The notes: generated by a model from the sequence alone, not told the origin. A DNA stretch of 64,000 bases from an uncultured Clostridia bacterium (GCA_944354535.1 CALVPY010000004.1:1-64000); one strand, 5' to 3'; positions 7,848 to 17,780 are shown, numbered from the stretch's first letter. A program made the numbers and translations.

Positions 7848-9335
7848 ATGAAACATATGACGAAGATCTTTGGCGTGGCGCTCTCTCTGGTGCTGGGCGC
7901 AACGATGCTGGCGGGCTGCGGCGGAACGGGCGGCTCGGCGAATGTCGATCCGTTCGTAAACGACTACGATCCGAACAAGGAATACAACATCGAATTTCTC
8001 GGCTGGGGGGATGCCAAGGAGCAGGCGATCTATCAGCGCATCATCAATGACTTCATGGCAGAATACCCCAACATCCACGTCACATACGATGCAAGTTCGG
8101 CGGGCGAGTATCTCACCAAGCTGACGGGCGAGATCAACGATCTTCCCGACGTGTTCTATCTGCCCGATACCGAATTTTTGCAGTGGGTGGACGGCGGTCA
8201 TCTTCTCAACTTGCTCGGCGAGAACGGAGAGGGCGCAGACCTTGAGGCGCTCTCCAACGTCTGGGACAATGCCGTCAATGAGTACTACTACAATCCCGAG
8301 ACTTATACCCTCGGCAAGAGCGAGGGCGCGGGGCTCTTTGCCCTTCCCAAAGATCAGGGACCGTTCACGCTTGCATACAACATCGATCTCGTGAACGAGC
8401 AGATCGAAAAGAACGATCTGCAAAACGATGAGGAAGTCACCGCGCTCTTTTCGGGCGAGCCCGTCACTTGGGAGGTGTTCCGTTCCGCGATGAAGAAGCT
8501 CCTCGTCGGGGCGGGCGAGAACGTGTACGGCATCCCGTATTACGAACTCGAACATGCGGTCTATTCCAACAATGCCACTTTCTTTGACGAGACGGTCACG
8601 ACTTCTACGCTGACGTCGACCGCCATGGTGGATGCGGTGCAGTTCATCGGGGATCTGTGTACGGACGGCATCACGCCTAAGGACGGGCTTGCGGGCAACG
8701 GCGACGGCGCGGACAACGCCTTCTATCAGGAGCGCGCGCTCATGACGTTTGTCGGCCCCTGGGACTTTGCGACCATCTGGGAGATGGACGGCTTCAACGT
8801 AGACATCCTGCCCGTTCCCTACGGCCCCGGTCCCGACCGCGAATACGGCACGGAGGACGACGGCAAGAGCACGGCGTTCATCGGTTCGATGGGGTACTGC
8901 GTCGCCGCCAAGACGAAGGAGCGCGGAACGAGCGGTGCGGCGCTCATGCTCGCGGAGTATTTGTGCTTCGATGAAAGTGCGCAGCGCAAGTTCTACAGCT
9001 TCGGGCAGTGCGTTCCCAACCTCAAGGACATGGCGTATAACGAGTATATCCCCGATTCGCTCGGCATCATGGCTGACGAGGGGCATACCGCGCCCGCAAG
9101 CCGCCATATCTTCATTGACATCGTGGACGGATTCAAGGACGAGAACGATAAGATCGGCGGCAAGACGAGGATCCTCTACTACACCTATCTGACTTCCTGG
9201 AGGACCAATCTCGAAGATACCATCAACCAGTCGGGGCTCTATACGGGCGAAAAGACCGCGCAGGAAGTCCTCGAAGCGTTCGAGCCTTCCTTCCAGGCAT
9301 CCCTTGACGAAATGAACGAGTATTGGAAAGGCTGA
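7848..9335 (+). CDS. Sugar-binding lipoprotein of a CUT1 ABC importer
   Basis: Extracellular solute-binding protein (family 1) that delivers oligosaccharides to the permeases encoded directly downstream. It has a lipobox at C24 (LAGC) and 495 residues, somewhat longer than the usual 420-450. FLGWGDAKEQAIYQRIINDF followed by DLPDVFYLPD near the N-terminus is the typical domain-I pattern. RBS AAAGGAGG lies seven bases from the ATG. Only 38 bp separate it from the propeller gene upstream and 11 bp from the next permease. The ligand cannot be read from sequence; context suggests arabino- or galacto-oligosaccharides. Confidence 0.92.
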   Translation: MKHMTKIFGVALSLVLGATMLAGCGGTGGSANVDPFVNDYDPNKEYNIEFLGWGDAKEQAIYQRIINDFMAEYPNIHVTYDASSAGEYLTKLTGEINDLPDVFYLPDTEFLQWVDGGHLLNLLGENGEGADLEALSNVWDNAVNEYYYNPETYTLGKSEGAGLFALPKDQGPFTLAYNIDLVNEQIEKNDLQNDEEVTALFSGEPVTWEVFRSAMKKLLVGAGENVYGIPYYELEHAVYSNNATFFDETVTTSTLTSTAMVDAVQFIGDLCTDGITPKDGLAGNGDGADNAFYQERALMTFVGPWDFATIWEMDGFNVDILPVPYGPGPDREYGTEDDGKSTAFIGSMGYCVAAKTKERGTSGAALMLAEYLCFDESAQRKFYSFGQCVPNLKDMAYNEYIPDSLGIMADEGHTAPASRHIFIDIVDGFKDENDKIGGKTRILYYTYLTSWRTNLEDTINQSGLYTGEKTAQEVLEAFEPSFQASLDEMNEYWKG

Positions 9336-9346
9336 GGGAGGGCGCG

Positions 9347-10237
9347 ATGGAAAAGCATAAAGACGGAAAGTTGGTCAGGCGTGAAAAGATCACGGCACTG
9401 GCGTTCGTCTCGCCGCTGATCATCGGCTTTGTCGTGTTCACGCTGATCTGCATGATTGTCTCGTTCGCATGGAGCTTCACCAACTTCAATCCCATTTCGG
9501 GGCGCATGAAGTTTGATGGGCTGGAGCGCTATGTCGAGCTGTTCACTCACCCGACCTATAAGAAGGCATTCCTCGATTCCATTGTGAATACGCTCTTTCT
9601 GCTGCTCTCCACGCCGCTGTGCATCGTCATCTCCGTGCTGATCGCATCGCTCATGAACAGCAAAAAGTTCAAGGGAAAGACCTTTTTCCGCGTCGTCATC
9701 TATTTGCCTGCGGTGACCAGCGTCGTGGCGGTCAACTACATCTGGCGGTATATGTTCGAGGAGAATTACGGCCTCATCAATGCCTTTTTCCATGCGAATA
9801 TCCCGTGGCTGACCGACAATACGCTCATCAAGGTCGCCATGATCATCAAGAACGTGTGGGGCGGCATCGGGACGCAGGTCATCCTCTTCATGGCGGGGAT
9901 GCAGAACATTTCGGATGAATATTACGAGGCGGCGGAGTTGGACGGCGCGGGCGCCGCGTATAAGTTCTTTCACATCACGCTCCCGCTCGTGACGCCCGTC
10001 CTGTTCTACACGATCATCACGGGGCTCATCGGCGGATTCCAGCTCTATGCGGACGTCGAACTGTTCGCGGGCGGACAGTACGGCTCGCGCACCATCGTCC
10101 ACTTTATCCGCAATTACGGCGTCGGACAGAACCTCTACGGGCTTGCGAGTGCGGCGTCCTTCCTGCTGGCGGCAGTCATCATGCTTATCACGGCGCTGCA
10201 GTTCAAGTTCAGTAAGTGGGTCCAATATACCGATTGA
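9347..10237 (+). CDS. CUT1 sugar ABC importer permease, MalF type
   Basis: Inner-membrane channel half of the importer. About six hydrophobic helices are visible, the first at VSPLIIGFVVFTLICMIV. The EAA loop that docks the ATPase reads EAAELDGAGAAYKFFHITLP. The start is the ATG at 9347 after GAGGGAGG; the open frame extends eight codons further upstream, but that would overlap the binding-protein gene without an RBS. No ATPase gene accompanies the system, so a shared MsmX/MsmK-type ATPase elsewhere is expected. Confidence 0.92.
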   Translation: MEKHKDGKLVRREKITALAFVSPLIIGFVVFTLICMIVSFAWSFTNFNPISGRMKFDGLERYVELFTHPTYKKAFLDSIVNTLFLLLSTPLCIVISVLIASLMNSKKFKGKTFFRVVIYLPAVTSVVAVNYIWRYMFEENYGLINAFFHANIPWLTDNTLIKVAMIIKNVWGGIGTQVILFMAGMQNISDEYYEAAELDGAGAAYKFFHITLPLVTPVLFYTIITGLIGGFQLYADVELFAGGQYGSRTIVHFIRNYGVGQNLYGLASAASFLLAAVIMLITALQFKFSKWVQYTD

Positions 10238-10247
10238 GGAGGGCTTT

Positions 10248-11105
10248 ATGGAACAGACGATCAAAAAAACCAATCAAGTGCTCTCCGCGGTCGTTCTCGG
10301 AGCGATGTATGCCGTCATGATCGTGCTTGCCTTCACCATGATCTTCCCGTATATCTACATGGTGCTTACGACTTTCAAGCCTATGCAGGAGACGGTGCAG
10401 GCGGGGATGCATCTCTTCCCCGTACATTGGACGGCGGAAGCGTATGCGGAAGTCTGGGAGCTCGTGCCGTTCGGGAGGGGCATCCTCAATACGATGACGG
10501 TAGAGATCCCCGTCATCCTCGTGGGGACGTTTACTTCCGCGCTCGGGGCGTTCGCCTTTGCCAAGATGCGGCTGCCCTGTTCGCGGGCGCTCCTGCTGAC
10601 GCTGATGAGTTCCATGATGGTCCCGTTCGCGGCGCTCTTTCTGCCGCAGTATCAGATCTGGAGTTCATTGAACCTCACCAACAATCTTCTGCCCCTCATC
10701 CTGCCCGGGCTGTTCGGGAACATCTCCATGGTGTTCTTCTTCATCCAATTCATGGGCGGGATCCCCAACGCCCTTCTCGAGGCGGCCAAGATCGACGGAT
10801 GCGGATATTTCAAGAGCTTTGTCCATATCATGCTGCCGCTCTTGTGGCCTGCGATGGCGGCGCAGGGCGTGTTCTGGTTCCTGGGCATCTGGAACGACTA
10901 TTTCGCTCCGTCCATCTATCTCACGCGGGAGGACGTCATGACGCTCCAGCCCCTCATCAACCGCCTGAATGCGACGCAGGGCGGCAGAGATTTTCCGCTC
11001 GTCATGACGGGCGCATTTCTCTCGAGCATCCCGCTCATTGCGGTGTATCTCATATTCCAAAAATATTTTATGAGCGCGTTGTCCATTACATCGGGCATCA
11101 AATAA
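10248..11105 (+). CDS. CUT1 sugar ABC importer permease, MalG type
   Basis: Second channel subunit, 285 residues, pairing with the permease just upstream (10-bp gap). It has the MalG-like beginning of one helix followed by the TTFKP motif, and the ATPase-docking loop EAAKIDGCGYFKSFVHIMLP. The C-terminus shows the usual IFQKYFMSALSITSGIK ending. The start is the ATG at 10248 preceded by GAGGAGGG; the frame is open further upstream inside the previous gene, but that is overlap only. Confidence 0.92.
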   Translation: MEQTIKKTNQVLSAVVLGAMYAVMIVLAFTMIFPYIYMVLTTFKPMQETVQAGMHLFPVHWTAEAYAEVWELVPFGRGILNTMTVEIPVILVGTFTSALGAFAFAKMRLPCSRALLLTLMSSMMVPFAALFLPQYQIWSSLNLTNNLLPLILPGLFGNISMVFFFIQFMGGIPNALLEAAKIDGCGYFKSFVHIMLPLLWPAMAAQGVFWFLGIWNDYFAPSIYLTREDVMTLQPLINRLNATQGGRDFPLVMTGAFLSSIPLIAVYLIFQKYFMSALSITSGIK

Positions 11106-11127
11106 ACGCCAATAAGGAGGAAAAAGC

Positions 11128-14028
11128 ATGAAGAAATTTGCAAAAGGGGCCGTTTGTCTCGGCCTCGCGGTGCTGATGTCGGTTTCCTTTGCCGCCTGCA
11201 CAGATCCGGGTACGGAGGGCCCCGGCAACGGCGGAGACGATCCCCCTGTCGTTACGGTAAAAGATCCCGTCGTGGTAGGGGAAGCGCACGGCTACTATTA
11301 TGCCGCTTCGCCCGCCGATCTTGCCTTCAATATGCGCCTGAACGGCGGGGAATTTCAAAGCCTTGCGGTGAACGGTACGGCGCTTACCCGGAACGAAGAG
11401 TATAAATTCAATATCGGCACCGAAGTGCTGACCATCTTCGAGACCTATCTTTCCACGTTGGCTTCGGGGGACTATACATTCACCTTTGCGACCGATGACG
11501 GCAGCTGCGACATCGTCGTCACCGTGGGCGGGAGCGACCTCATCGAAGGATACAACATGGAATTTGCGATCCCGGATGCCAACGCGGGAGTTGCAGACCA
11601 CTTTTTTGCCAAGGCGGCAAGGAACGGTGAGTCGGTCACCTTCGACTTCCGCACCTTCGGCGATTTCACGACGGAGGGGACTTCCCTCAAATTCATCAAC
11701 CTGCTCATCGACAACGCTCCCTATGACGACACCGGCCTCAACTGGCGGCTCGGGTCGGAGGATGTCAACGTCCGTCTCTACAGCGACGGCGAGGTCATCT
11801 ACCGCAAGAACTTCACGGGGACGGAGATCAAGAACGGCGTCGCCAACGGGTTGGACAACATCTGGTGGAAGACCAATCGCGATAACCCCATCCATCAGTC
11901 GGGCGAGATCGGGGACGTCGCTGTCACCCGCGAGGACGGCGTGACCTCCTTCTCTTTGGAACTTCCCTATGAATTTTTGGGCATCGAGAGCACGGATGAC
12001 TTCCGCTTTGCGCTGATGGAGTGCTCGGATGCAAGTTCCTATGACTTCAATCTGTATGAGCGCGGCATCGTTCAGCTCGACGGCAAGGCGCTCGGCGATC
12101 CTGCGCAGCTTTCCAACTGGCCCATGTTCACGGCGGAAGGGGACATCCTTCGTCCCGAAGAGATCCCCGTCGCACCCGTCGAAGGCGTGCCGGAAGGGTA
12201 CGATCTTTCCTTCGCCACGACGCGCGGCGATAAGTTCTTCTCCAAGATCTCCTACGCCGAAGGAACGGGCGTTGCCTTCCATTTCTGGACGAAGGGCGAT
12301 TTCAATACCGACGGCACGGCGCTCGAATTTGTACAGATCTATCTCGATCTTCCCCCCTTCAATATCCCTTATTCGGGGAATTGGAAATTCAACGCCGAGG
12401 ACGTTGCCATCCGTCTCTACAGCGACGGCAGCGTCTACTTCCTGACCGAGTTCGACGGGACGGTGGACAATGTATGGGGCAAGCTCGATCACGATGCGGT
12501 GACGATCACGAAGACGAACGCGACCCTCACGAAGGCGGATACGCCCCTTTCCATCACGAGAGAGAACGGCGTTACTGCCTTCGACCTCACCGTGACGCTC
12601 GAAGATCTCGGGATCGGTGCGGGAGAGACGCTCGAAAGTTTCCGTTTCTATTTTACGGAGTGTTCGGATAATTCCGCTGCCGATTTCAATCTGTACGGGA
12701 GCGATCTCGCCTATCTGGAAAAGGCGGCGGGTGACCCCGCAAGATTTGAGAACTATCTTCTCTTTACGCTTGCGACGCAGGAGATCTCCTTCCCCTCCAA
12801 CGAGACGGAGCCCGCGCCCGGCGTCGACGTCCCTGCGGGGTACGATCTTTCCTTTGCAAAGGCGTCCGATGATATGTACGCCAGGATCTCCCTCGCGGAG
12901 AACGGCGCGGGCGTGACCTTTGATTTCTGGACGAAGGGCGATTTCGCGGGAGCGGATGAGTTTTTGAACATCTATCTCGATATGCCCGAATATAACAACA
13001 CGCCCACCAACTGGTGCTTTGCCCGGGAGGATGTCAATATCCGCGTGTATGCGGACGGCACCGTCTATCTGCGGACGGAGTTCAGCGGCGAGGGAGAAAA
13101 CCTCTGGTATCCCCGTACGCAGCTGACGGATGAGAACAAACTTGCAGCCGCGGCGTCCATCGTCAGGGACGAGGAAAAGGGTACGACGGCAGTCGGCGTG
13201 ACGGTCTCCTTTGCGGAGCTCGGCGTGACGAAGGAAACGTTCGAAGGGTTCCGTTTCTGGCTGGCGGAATGTGTTGACAATGCAGGCAACTTTGCGTATT
13301 TCGGCGCAGATCTTACGCTCGGCGGTACGGCGGCAGGGACGGATGCAAGGCTGGAAACGTGGCCCATGTTCACGGCGGAAGGGGAAATGCTCCTCGCCAA
13401 GGATATCCCCGCCGAGGGGATCCCCGAAGGGTACGATCTTTCCTTTGCCATGGGGCGCGATCAGATGTATTCCAAGATCTCCTACGCCGAGGGAACGGGC
13501 GTGACCTTTGATTTCTGGACGAAAGGCGATTTCAATACCGACGGCACGGCGCTCGAATTCGTACAGATCTATCTCGATATGCCCTCCTTCAACCTCGATC
13601 AGACGGGCAATTGGCAGTTTCGGCAGGAGGACGTCGTCATCCGCATCTACAGCGACGGCAGCGTCTACTTCCTGACCGGGTTCAACGGCGACGCCGATAA
13701 CGTATGGGTCAAGCTCGACCACGAAACGCTGACGGTGAACAAGCCGGATACCGTCGTTACGAAGGGCGCTCCGATCGCGATCGCCCGCCGGGACGGCGTG
13801 ACGACGTTCAGCCTCACCGTGACGCTCGAACAGCTCGGCATCGGCGCGGGCGAGACGCTCGAAAGCTTCCGCTTCTACATGGCGGAGTGCTCGGATAATT
13901 CCGCGAACGATTTCGCCCTGTATGCGAGCGATCTTGCATATGACGGCACGGCGGCGGGCGATGCGGCTTTCTTCAGAAACTATCTCCTGTTTACGCTTGC
14001 GGCGCAGGAGGTCTCCATCCCTTCCTGA
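11128..14028 (+). CDS. Surface lipoprotein with four tandem beta-sandwich repeats
   Basis: 966 residues with a lipobox at C24 (FAAC). After a lead domain (about 45-145), four repeats of roughly 190-200 residues follow, beginning near residues 148, 353, 567 and 762. Each opens with a GYDLSFA-like phrase and SKISYAEGTGVTFDFWTKGD, continues with VRLYSDGSVYF, and ends with ESFRFYMAECSDNS. The pattern resembles CBM9/DOMON-like carbohydrate-binding sandwiches, though I cannot assign a named family. Position right after the importer suggests it holds polysaccharide at the cell surface for the enzymes. RBS AAGGAGG precedes the start. Repeats 2 and 4 are the most alike, suggesting internal duplication. 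Confidence 0.7.
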   Translation: MKKFAKGAVCLGLAVLMSVSFAACTDPGTEGPGNGGDDPPVVTVKDPVVVGEAHGYYYAASPADLAFNMRLNGGEFQSLAVNGTALTRNEEYKFNIGTEVLTIFETYLSTLASGDYTFTFATDDGSCDIVVTVGGSDLIEGYNMEFAIPDANAGVADHFFAKAARNGESVTFDFRTFGDFTTEGTSLKFINLLIDNAPYDDTGLNWRLGSEDVNVRLYSDGEVIYRKNFTGTEIKNGVANGLDNIWWKTNRDNPIHQSGEIGDVAVTREDGVTSFSLELPYEFLGIESTDDFRFALMECSDASSYDFNLYERGIVQLDGKALGDPAQLSNWPMFTAEGDILRPEEIPVAPVEGVPEGYDLSFATTRGDKFFSKISYAEGTGVAFHFWTKGDFNTDGTALEFVQIYLDLPPFNIPYSGNWKFNAEDVAIRLYSDGSVYFLTEFDGTVDNVWGKLDHDAVTITKTNATLTKADTPLSITRENGVTAFDLTVTLEDLGIGAGETLESFRFYFTECSDNSAADFNLYGSDLAYLEKAAGDPARFENYLLFTLATQEISFPSNETEPAPGVDVPAGYDLSFAKASDDMYARISLAENGAGVTFDFWTKGDFAGADEFLNIYLDMPEYNNTPTNWCFAREDVNIRVYADGTVYLRTEFSGEGENLWYPRTQLTDENKLAAAASIVRDEEKGTTAVGVTVSFAELGVTKETFEGFRFWLAECVDNAGNFAYFGADLTLGGTAAGTDARLETWPMFTAEGEMLLAKDIPAEGIPEGYDLSFAMGRDQMYSKISYAEGTGVTFDFWTKGDFNTDGTALEFVQIYLDMPSFNLDQTGNWQFRQEDVVIRIYSDGSVYFLTGFNGDADNVWVKLDHETLTVNKPDTVVTKGAPIAIARRDGVTTFSLTVTLEQLGIGAGETLESFRFYMAECSDNSANDFALYASDLAYDGTAAGDAAFFRNYLLFTLAAQEVSIPS

Positions 14029-14059
14029 GGTAGGACAACGGTAAAAAGAGGACAAGACA

Positions 14060-15820
14060 GTGCAGCACGCAAAATGTTATATTGAAAATTATCCCCGTCC
14101 GCAATTTGTCCGCAACGACTGGATGAGCCTGGACGGCAGATGGGATTTTGCGTTCGATGAGGGCAATGAAGGCGAGAAAAGGCAGTTCTTCGGCGGCTTT
14201 GAGAGGACGCATGAGATCGTCGTCCCGTTCACGTTTGAGTGCGGGGCGAGCGGGATCGGCAGGGAAGAACCCTGCAGCAGCGTCTGGTATCAGAGGACGT
14301 TCGTGCTCGGCAAAGAACGGGCGGGAAAATGCTGCCTTCTCAATTTCGACGGTGTGGACTACACGGCAAAGGTATGGGTGAACGGCAATTTCGTCGGCAC
14401 GCATTCGGGCGCATATGCAAGGTTCTCCTTCGACATCACCAACTATGTGAAGGAGGGGGAGAACCTCCTCATCGTCAAGGCGGAGGACCGCTTCGATATT
14501 TCGCAGCCGCGCGGCAAACAGCGTTGGATGAATTACAATTACGGCTGTTGGTATGTGCAGTCGACGGGGATCTGGAAGAGCGTCTGGCTGGAGTTTGCCG
14601 ACAAAGCGGGCAGGCTGGAGCGGGTCAAGATCACGCCCCGCATCGACGAGTACGCCTTCGAGCTGGAGTGCGAGACGCTGCTTGCGGAGACGGACGGCTA
14701 CGAGCTGCTGACGCAATTGGAGTTCCGCGGGAAACCCATATGCAGCCTGCGGTCGAGGCTGGACGGGGAGATCCTCAAGCAAAAGCTCTTCATCGAAAGC
14801 AGTTCTGTCGACAATCAGGTGTATTTCTGGTCAACGGGCGACCCCGCCGTTTATGATTTTACATTTACTCTCCTGAAGGACGGGCTCCCCGTCGACAGGG
14901 TGGGGAGCTACTGCGGGTTCCGCGATTTCCGCGCGAAGGACGGCAAGGTACTCCTGAACGGCTTTCCGTTCTATCAGAAGCTCGTCCTCTATCAGGGCTA
15001 TTGGGAAAAGACGGGCATCACGCCTCCCGATGAAGGGTCGATCGTTCGCGACATCACCCTGATGAAGGAGGCGGGGTTCAACGGGGCGCGCCTGCATCAG
15101 ATCGTGGAGACCGATCAGTTCCTCTACTATGCGGACATCATGGGCTTTGCCGTCTGGTGCGAACTTCCCTCGCCGCATACCTACAATGCGCGTGCGTGCA
15201 GCCGCGTCATGCGCGAGTGGGAGGAGATCGTCCGCCAGGCGTACGATCATACCTCTGTCGTCACCTGGGTCATCTACAATGAGAGCTGGGGGATCCGCGA
15301 GGTCTCCTGCAACCGTTCCCAGCAGCTTTTTACCGAGGCCATGTATCTGTTTACCAAGTCATACGACGCCATGCGCCCCGTCATCGCTAACGACGGCTGG
15401 GAACATACGCTCTGCGATGTGCTGACCATCCACAACTATGCTCAGGATGCGCAGGTACTGGCCGAGACGTACAGGGATGTCGGCGATCTGCAGAGCAGGT
15501 ATCAGAAGATGGCGCCGCATCTGCCCTTCGCATACGGATACCGCTATGAAGGACAGCCCGTCATCTTCAGCGAATACGGCGGCTGTGCGTTCAGCGACGA
15601 TGTCAAGGCGGGCTGGGGGTACGGCGAATCGGTGCGCGGCGTCGATGCGTTTTACATCCGCTTCTCCTCCCTCGTGCGCGCGATCAAGTCGTTCGGGTAC
15701 TGCGCGGGGTACTGCTATACGCAGTTTACCGACGTGCAGCAGGAGAAAAACGGACTGTTCACGATCGACAGACAGTGCAAGGTCGACATCGGACGGCTGC
15801 GCACGATCAACGAGGAATAG
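14060..15820 (+). CDS. Cytoplasmic GH2-family glycosidase (first of three)
   Basis: 586 residues without a signal peptide. It has the GH2 order: jelly-roll sugar-binding domain (about 1-170), Ig-like domain (about 175-270) and TIM barrel. The acid/base is E408 in VIYNESWG and the nucleophile E505 in FSEYGG. The start is a GTG at 14060 after AGAGGA. GH2 includes beta-galactosidase, beta-glucuronidase, beta-mannosidase and arabinosidases; the substrate is not evident. It probably hydrolyses oligosaccharides brought in by the upstream importer. Paralogues lie at 20941 and 48893, one behind each importer. It lacks the extra C-terminal domains of large LacZ enzymes. Confidence 0.88.
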   Translation: MQHAKCYIENYPRPQFVRNDWMSLDGRWDFAFDEGNEGEKRQFFGGFERTHEIVVPFTFECGASGIGREEPCSSVWYQRTFVLGKERAGKCCLLNFDGVDYTAKVWVNGNFVGTHSGAYARFSFDITNYVKEGENLLIVKAEDRFDISQPRGKQRWMNYNYGCWYVQSTGIWKSVWLEFADKAGRLERVKITPRIDEYAFELECETLLAETDGYELLTQLEFRGKPICSLRSRLDGEILKQKLFIESSSVDNQVYFWSTGDPAVYDFTFTLLKDGLPVDRVGSYCGFRDFRAKDGKVLLNGFPFYQKLVLYQGYWEKTGITPPDEGSIVRDITLMKEAGFNGARLHQIVETDQFLYYADIMGFAVWCELPSPHTYNARACSRVMREWEEIVRQAYDHTSVVTWVIYNESWGIREVSCNRSQQLFTEAMYLFTKSYDAMRPVIANDGWEHTLCDVLTIHNYAQDAQVLAETYRDVGDLQSRYQKMAPHLPFAYGYRYEGQPVIFSEYGGCAFSDDVKAGWGYGESVRGVDAFYIRFSSLVRAIKSFGYCAGYCYTQFTDVQQEKNGLFTIDRQCKVDIGRLRTINEE

Positions 15821-15822
15821 CG

Positions 15823-16926
15823 ATGCGGAAGCGTTGGACAAAGGAAGAAGCGTGGGAATGGCAGCGTTCCGTGCAATGGGTGATGGGCGTGAATTACGTT
15901 CCGTCCGTCACCTTTCACGGCGCGGAACTGTGGCAGCCCGATACGCATGACGAGGTCATGGTCAGCGTCCGCAGAGAGCTTGCGCTCATGCGCGGCATCG
16001 GCATCAACGGCGTGCGCATGGGGATCCCGTTCGATCTTTGGTATCATGAACGCGATAAGCTGCTCGACAGGGCCGAGGCGCTGTATCATGAATTTGCCGC
16101 TTCCGGCATCGGCGTCATGCCCGTTTTGTTTAACGACTGCGTCGGGTTCGGAAAGCCTGCGGACATCGCGCCGAAATTCGGCAGGGGCTGGCGGACGTAT
16201 GAGATCGGGCATCACGGCGGCGCAAAGGATAACCCGTTCACGGGCGAAAAGGAGAGAACGGGCTGGATCTATTGGGACGAGGCGGAGTGGAGACCCGTCA
16301 TGGAGGAATTTCTCCGTGCGGTCATCGGGCGGTTCCGCACTTCTTCGGATGTGATCGCATGGGATCTGTGGAACGAGCCAGGAAACAGCAACCGCTTCGG
16401 TATGAGTATCCCTTACTTGAAGCGTGCTTTTGAGGTCGCGCGCAGTCTCGATCCCGTGCAGCCGTTGACGGCGGGCGTTTGGCGGTACCCCGATGACTAC
16501 GGCGTTTGCAAAGACGCGGACGTGGATGATATTCAGCGGCTTGCTTTGGACGAATCGGACATCATTACCTTTCATCAGTACGACGGTTTTGAGCGCGTGA
16601 AACGCGTCATCGGAAAGCTGAGAGAGGAGGGGCGTCCGATGATGTGTACGGAATGGCTCAACCGTGTGCAGGATAATCTCATCACGGATATTCTCCCGTA
16701 TTTTCATGACGAGGAGATCGGCAGTTTCAGCTGGGGGCTTGTGGCGGGCAAGTCGCAGCACTTCCTTCCGTGGGACGAATTATGGAAGAAGAGGGATCTT
16801 CCGCTCAACCGCTGGCAGCACGATCTGTTTGACGTATTCCACACGCCCTACGACCGCGCGGAGATCGAACTCATGCAGTCATACGCTAAGAAACGTGCAG
16901 ACGGGTACCAAAAAGATGAGGAATGA
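15823..16926 (+). CDS. Clan-A glycoside hydrolase, GH5-like, cytoplasmic
   Basis: A 367-residue TIM-barrel hydrolase without a signal peptide. The acid/base is E185 in WDLWNEPGN and the nucleophile E277 in MMCTEWLNR, spaced as in clan GH-A. The barrel start (MGVNYVPS) and GINGVRMGIPFDLW fit GH5-like enzymes often labelled cellulase or xylanase; true specificity is unknown. The start follows the GH2 stop by two bases, so translation is coupled. It is the last gene of the first operon and is followed by a terminator. A longer upstream frame start (15775) lies inside the GH2 gene and has no RBS. Confidence 0.8.
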   Translation: MRKRWTKEEAWEWQRSVQWVMGVNYVPSVTFHGAELWQPDTHDEVMVSVRRELALMRGIGINGVRMGIPFDLWYHERDKLLDRAEALYHEFAASGIGVMPVLFNDCVGFGKPADIAPKFGRGWRTYEIGHHGGAKDNPFTGEKERTGWIYWDEAEWRPVMEEFLRAVIGRFRTSSDVIAWDLWNEPGNSNRFGMSIPYLKRAFEVARSLDPVQPLTAGVWRYPDDYGVCKDADVDDIQRLALDESDIITFHQYDGFERVKRVIGKLREEGRPMMCTEWLNRVQDNLITDILPYFHDEEIGSFSWGLVAGKSQHFLPWDELWKKRDLPLNRWQHDLFDVFHTPYDRAEIELMQSYAKKRADGYQKDEE

Positions 16927-16978
16927 TCAGGAAACATAGCCCAATACGCGGCGCCGTGGTAAATGTTAATGAGATAAA

Positions 16979-17009
16979 AAAGACGGCGGGGTATTTCCTC
17001 GCCGTCTTT
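16979..17009 (+). terminator. Terminator of the first glycan operon
   Basis: Stem AAAGACGGCG/CGCCGTCTTT (16979-16988 and 17000-17009), extended by three inner pairs, in the gap after the clan-A hydrolase gene. The T tract is built mostly from the stem end (TCTTTC). Confidence 0.7.
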
Positions 17010-17023
17010 CATCTTCGATCGGC

Positions 17024-17506
17024 GTGTATAGTGCGGAAAACTGCGATAAGGCGAAAGTGCATAAGATGATGCGCGAGGGCAGGATCCGCTATTATGCTCC
17101 CGCCGACTATTCGGAGGGCAAGGAGCTCGATGTGCTTGTCAAGTCGATCATCGACCGCACCGTCGTGGAGTATGAACTCAATAACACATTCTTCCGATGC
17201 AAAAAGGAGACGGAGGCGTTTGACCGGGAAAACAGCGAAGAGGGAAGGCGCAAGCTCGACCTTATCGGTGCATTGAAAAACAGCCGCAGCTTTACATCGA
17301 CGCATACGGTCATCGCGCAGATGATGAAGATCGATCGGGGGGATGACGACGAAAGGGAGGAGCTGTTTTCCGTTGCGCTCCAAAACGGACAGGTGTTTTC
17401 GATCTTACGGGATGAGGACATGGAACTGTTTTACAAAACTCTTCTGAAAAAGGGAAAATCGTTGAGCAAGGCCGCGCAGGAAGTAAAGAAATTGCTCGAA
17501 GAATGA
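17024..17506 (+). CDS. Hypothetical protein, charged and helical
   Basis: I do not recognise this 160-residue protein. It is highly charged, has no signal peptide or membrane segment, and ends in a predicted helix (KSLSKAAQEVKKLLEE). The start given is a GTG at 17024 with no clear RBS, immediately behind the terminator of the previous operon; an ATG pair at about 17066 is an alternative. The missing promoter and leader suggest that its 5' end may be truncated. A good terminator follows at 17586, so a transcript is likely to end there. It is not part of either flanking operon. Confidence 0.5.
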   Translation: MYSAENCDKAKVHKMMREGRIRYYAPADYSEGKELDVLVKSIIDRTVVEYELNNTFFRCKKETEAFDRENSEEGRRKLDLIGALKNSRSFTSTHTVIAQMMKIDRGDDDEREELFSVALQNGQVFSILRDEDMELFYKTLLKKGKSLSKAAQEVKKLLEE

Positions 17507-17585
17507 GCATCGCCCGCTGCGTGCTTCGATCGGCCTTTATCGATCGGCGAACGCGGGAACAACTTGATATCGGAAAAAGGGGAAG

Positions 17586-17618
17586 CAGCTGCGATCGTAA
17601 CGGATCGCAGCTGTTTTT
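17586..17618 (+). terminator. Terminator after the hypothetical gene
   Basis: Eleven-bp perfect stem CAGCTGCGATC/GATCGCAGCTG with loop GTAACG, then five T. Confidence 0.85.
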
Positions 17619-17780
17619 CTTGCTGCTGCGGGTTTTTCATGAAAGCTCGCTCGGCTGCCGAAAGCAAAGCGCAGCCGATGGTAAGTGCGCGGCCGGATGA
17701 GTTTCTTCAAAATGGCATATAACATACTTTGCTTCCGAAAAACGTGAATCAAAGCGGAAGAAACAAACATCGAAATGGTA

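Noticed and set aside
11098-14055. Minus-strand open frame of 985 codons
   Set aside because: It is a mirror of the four-repeat lipoprotein gene; its apparent repeats only reflect those of the real gene.
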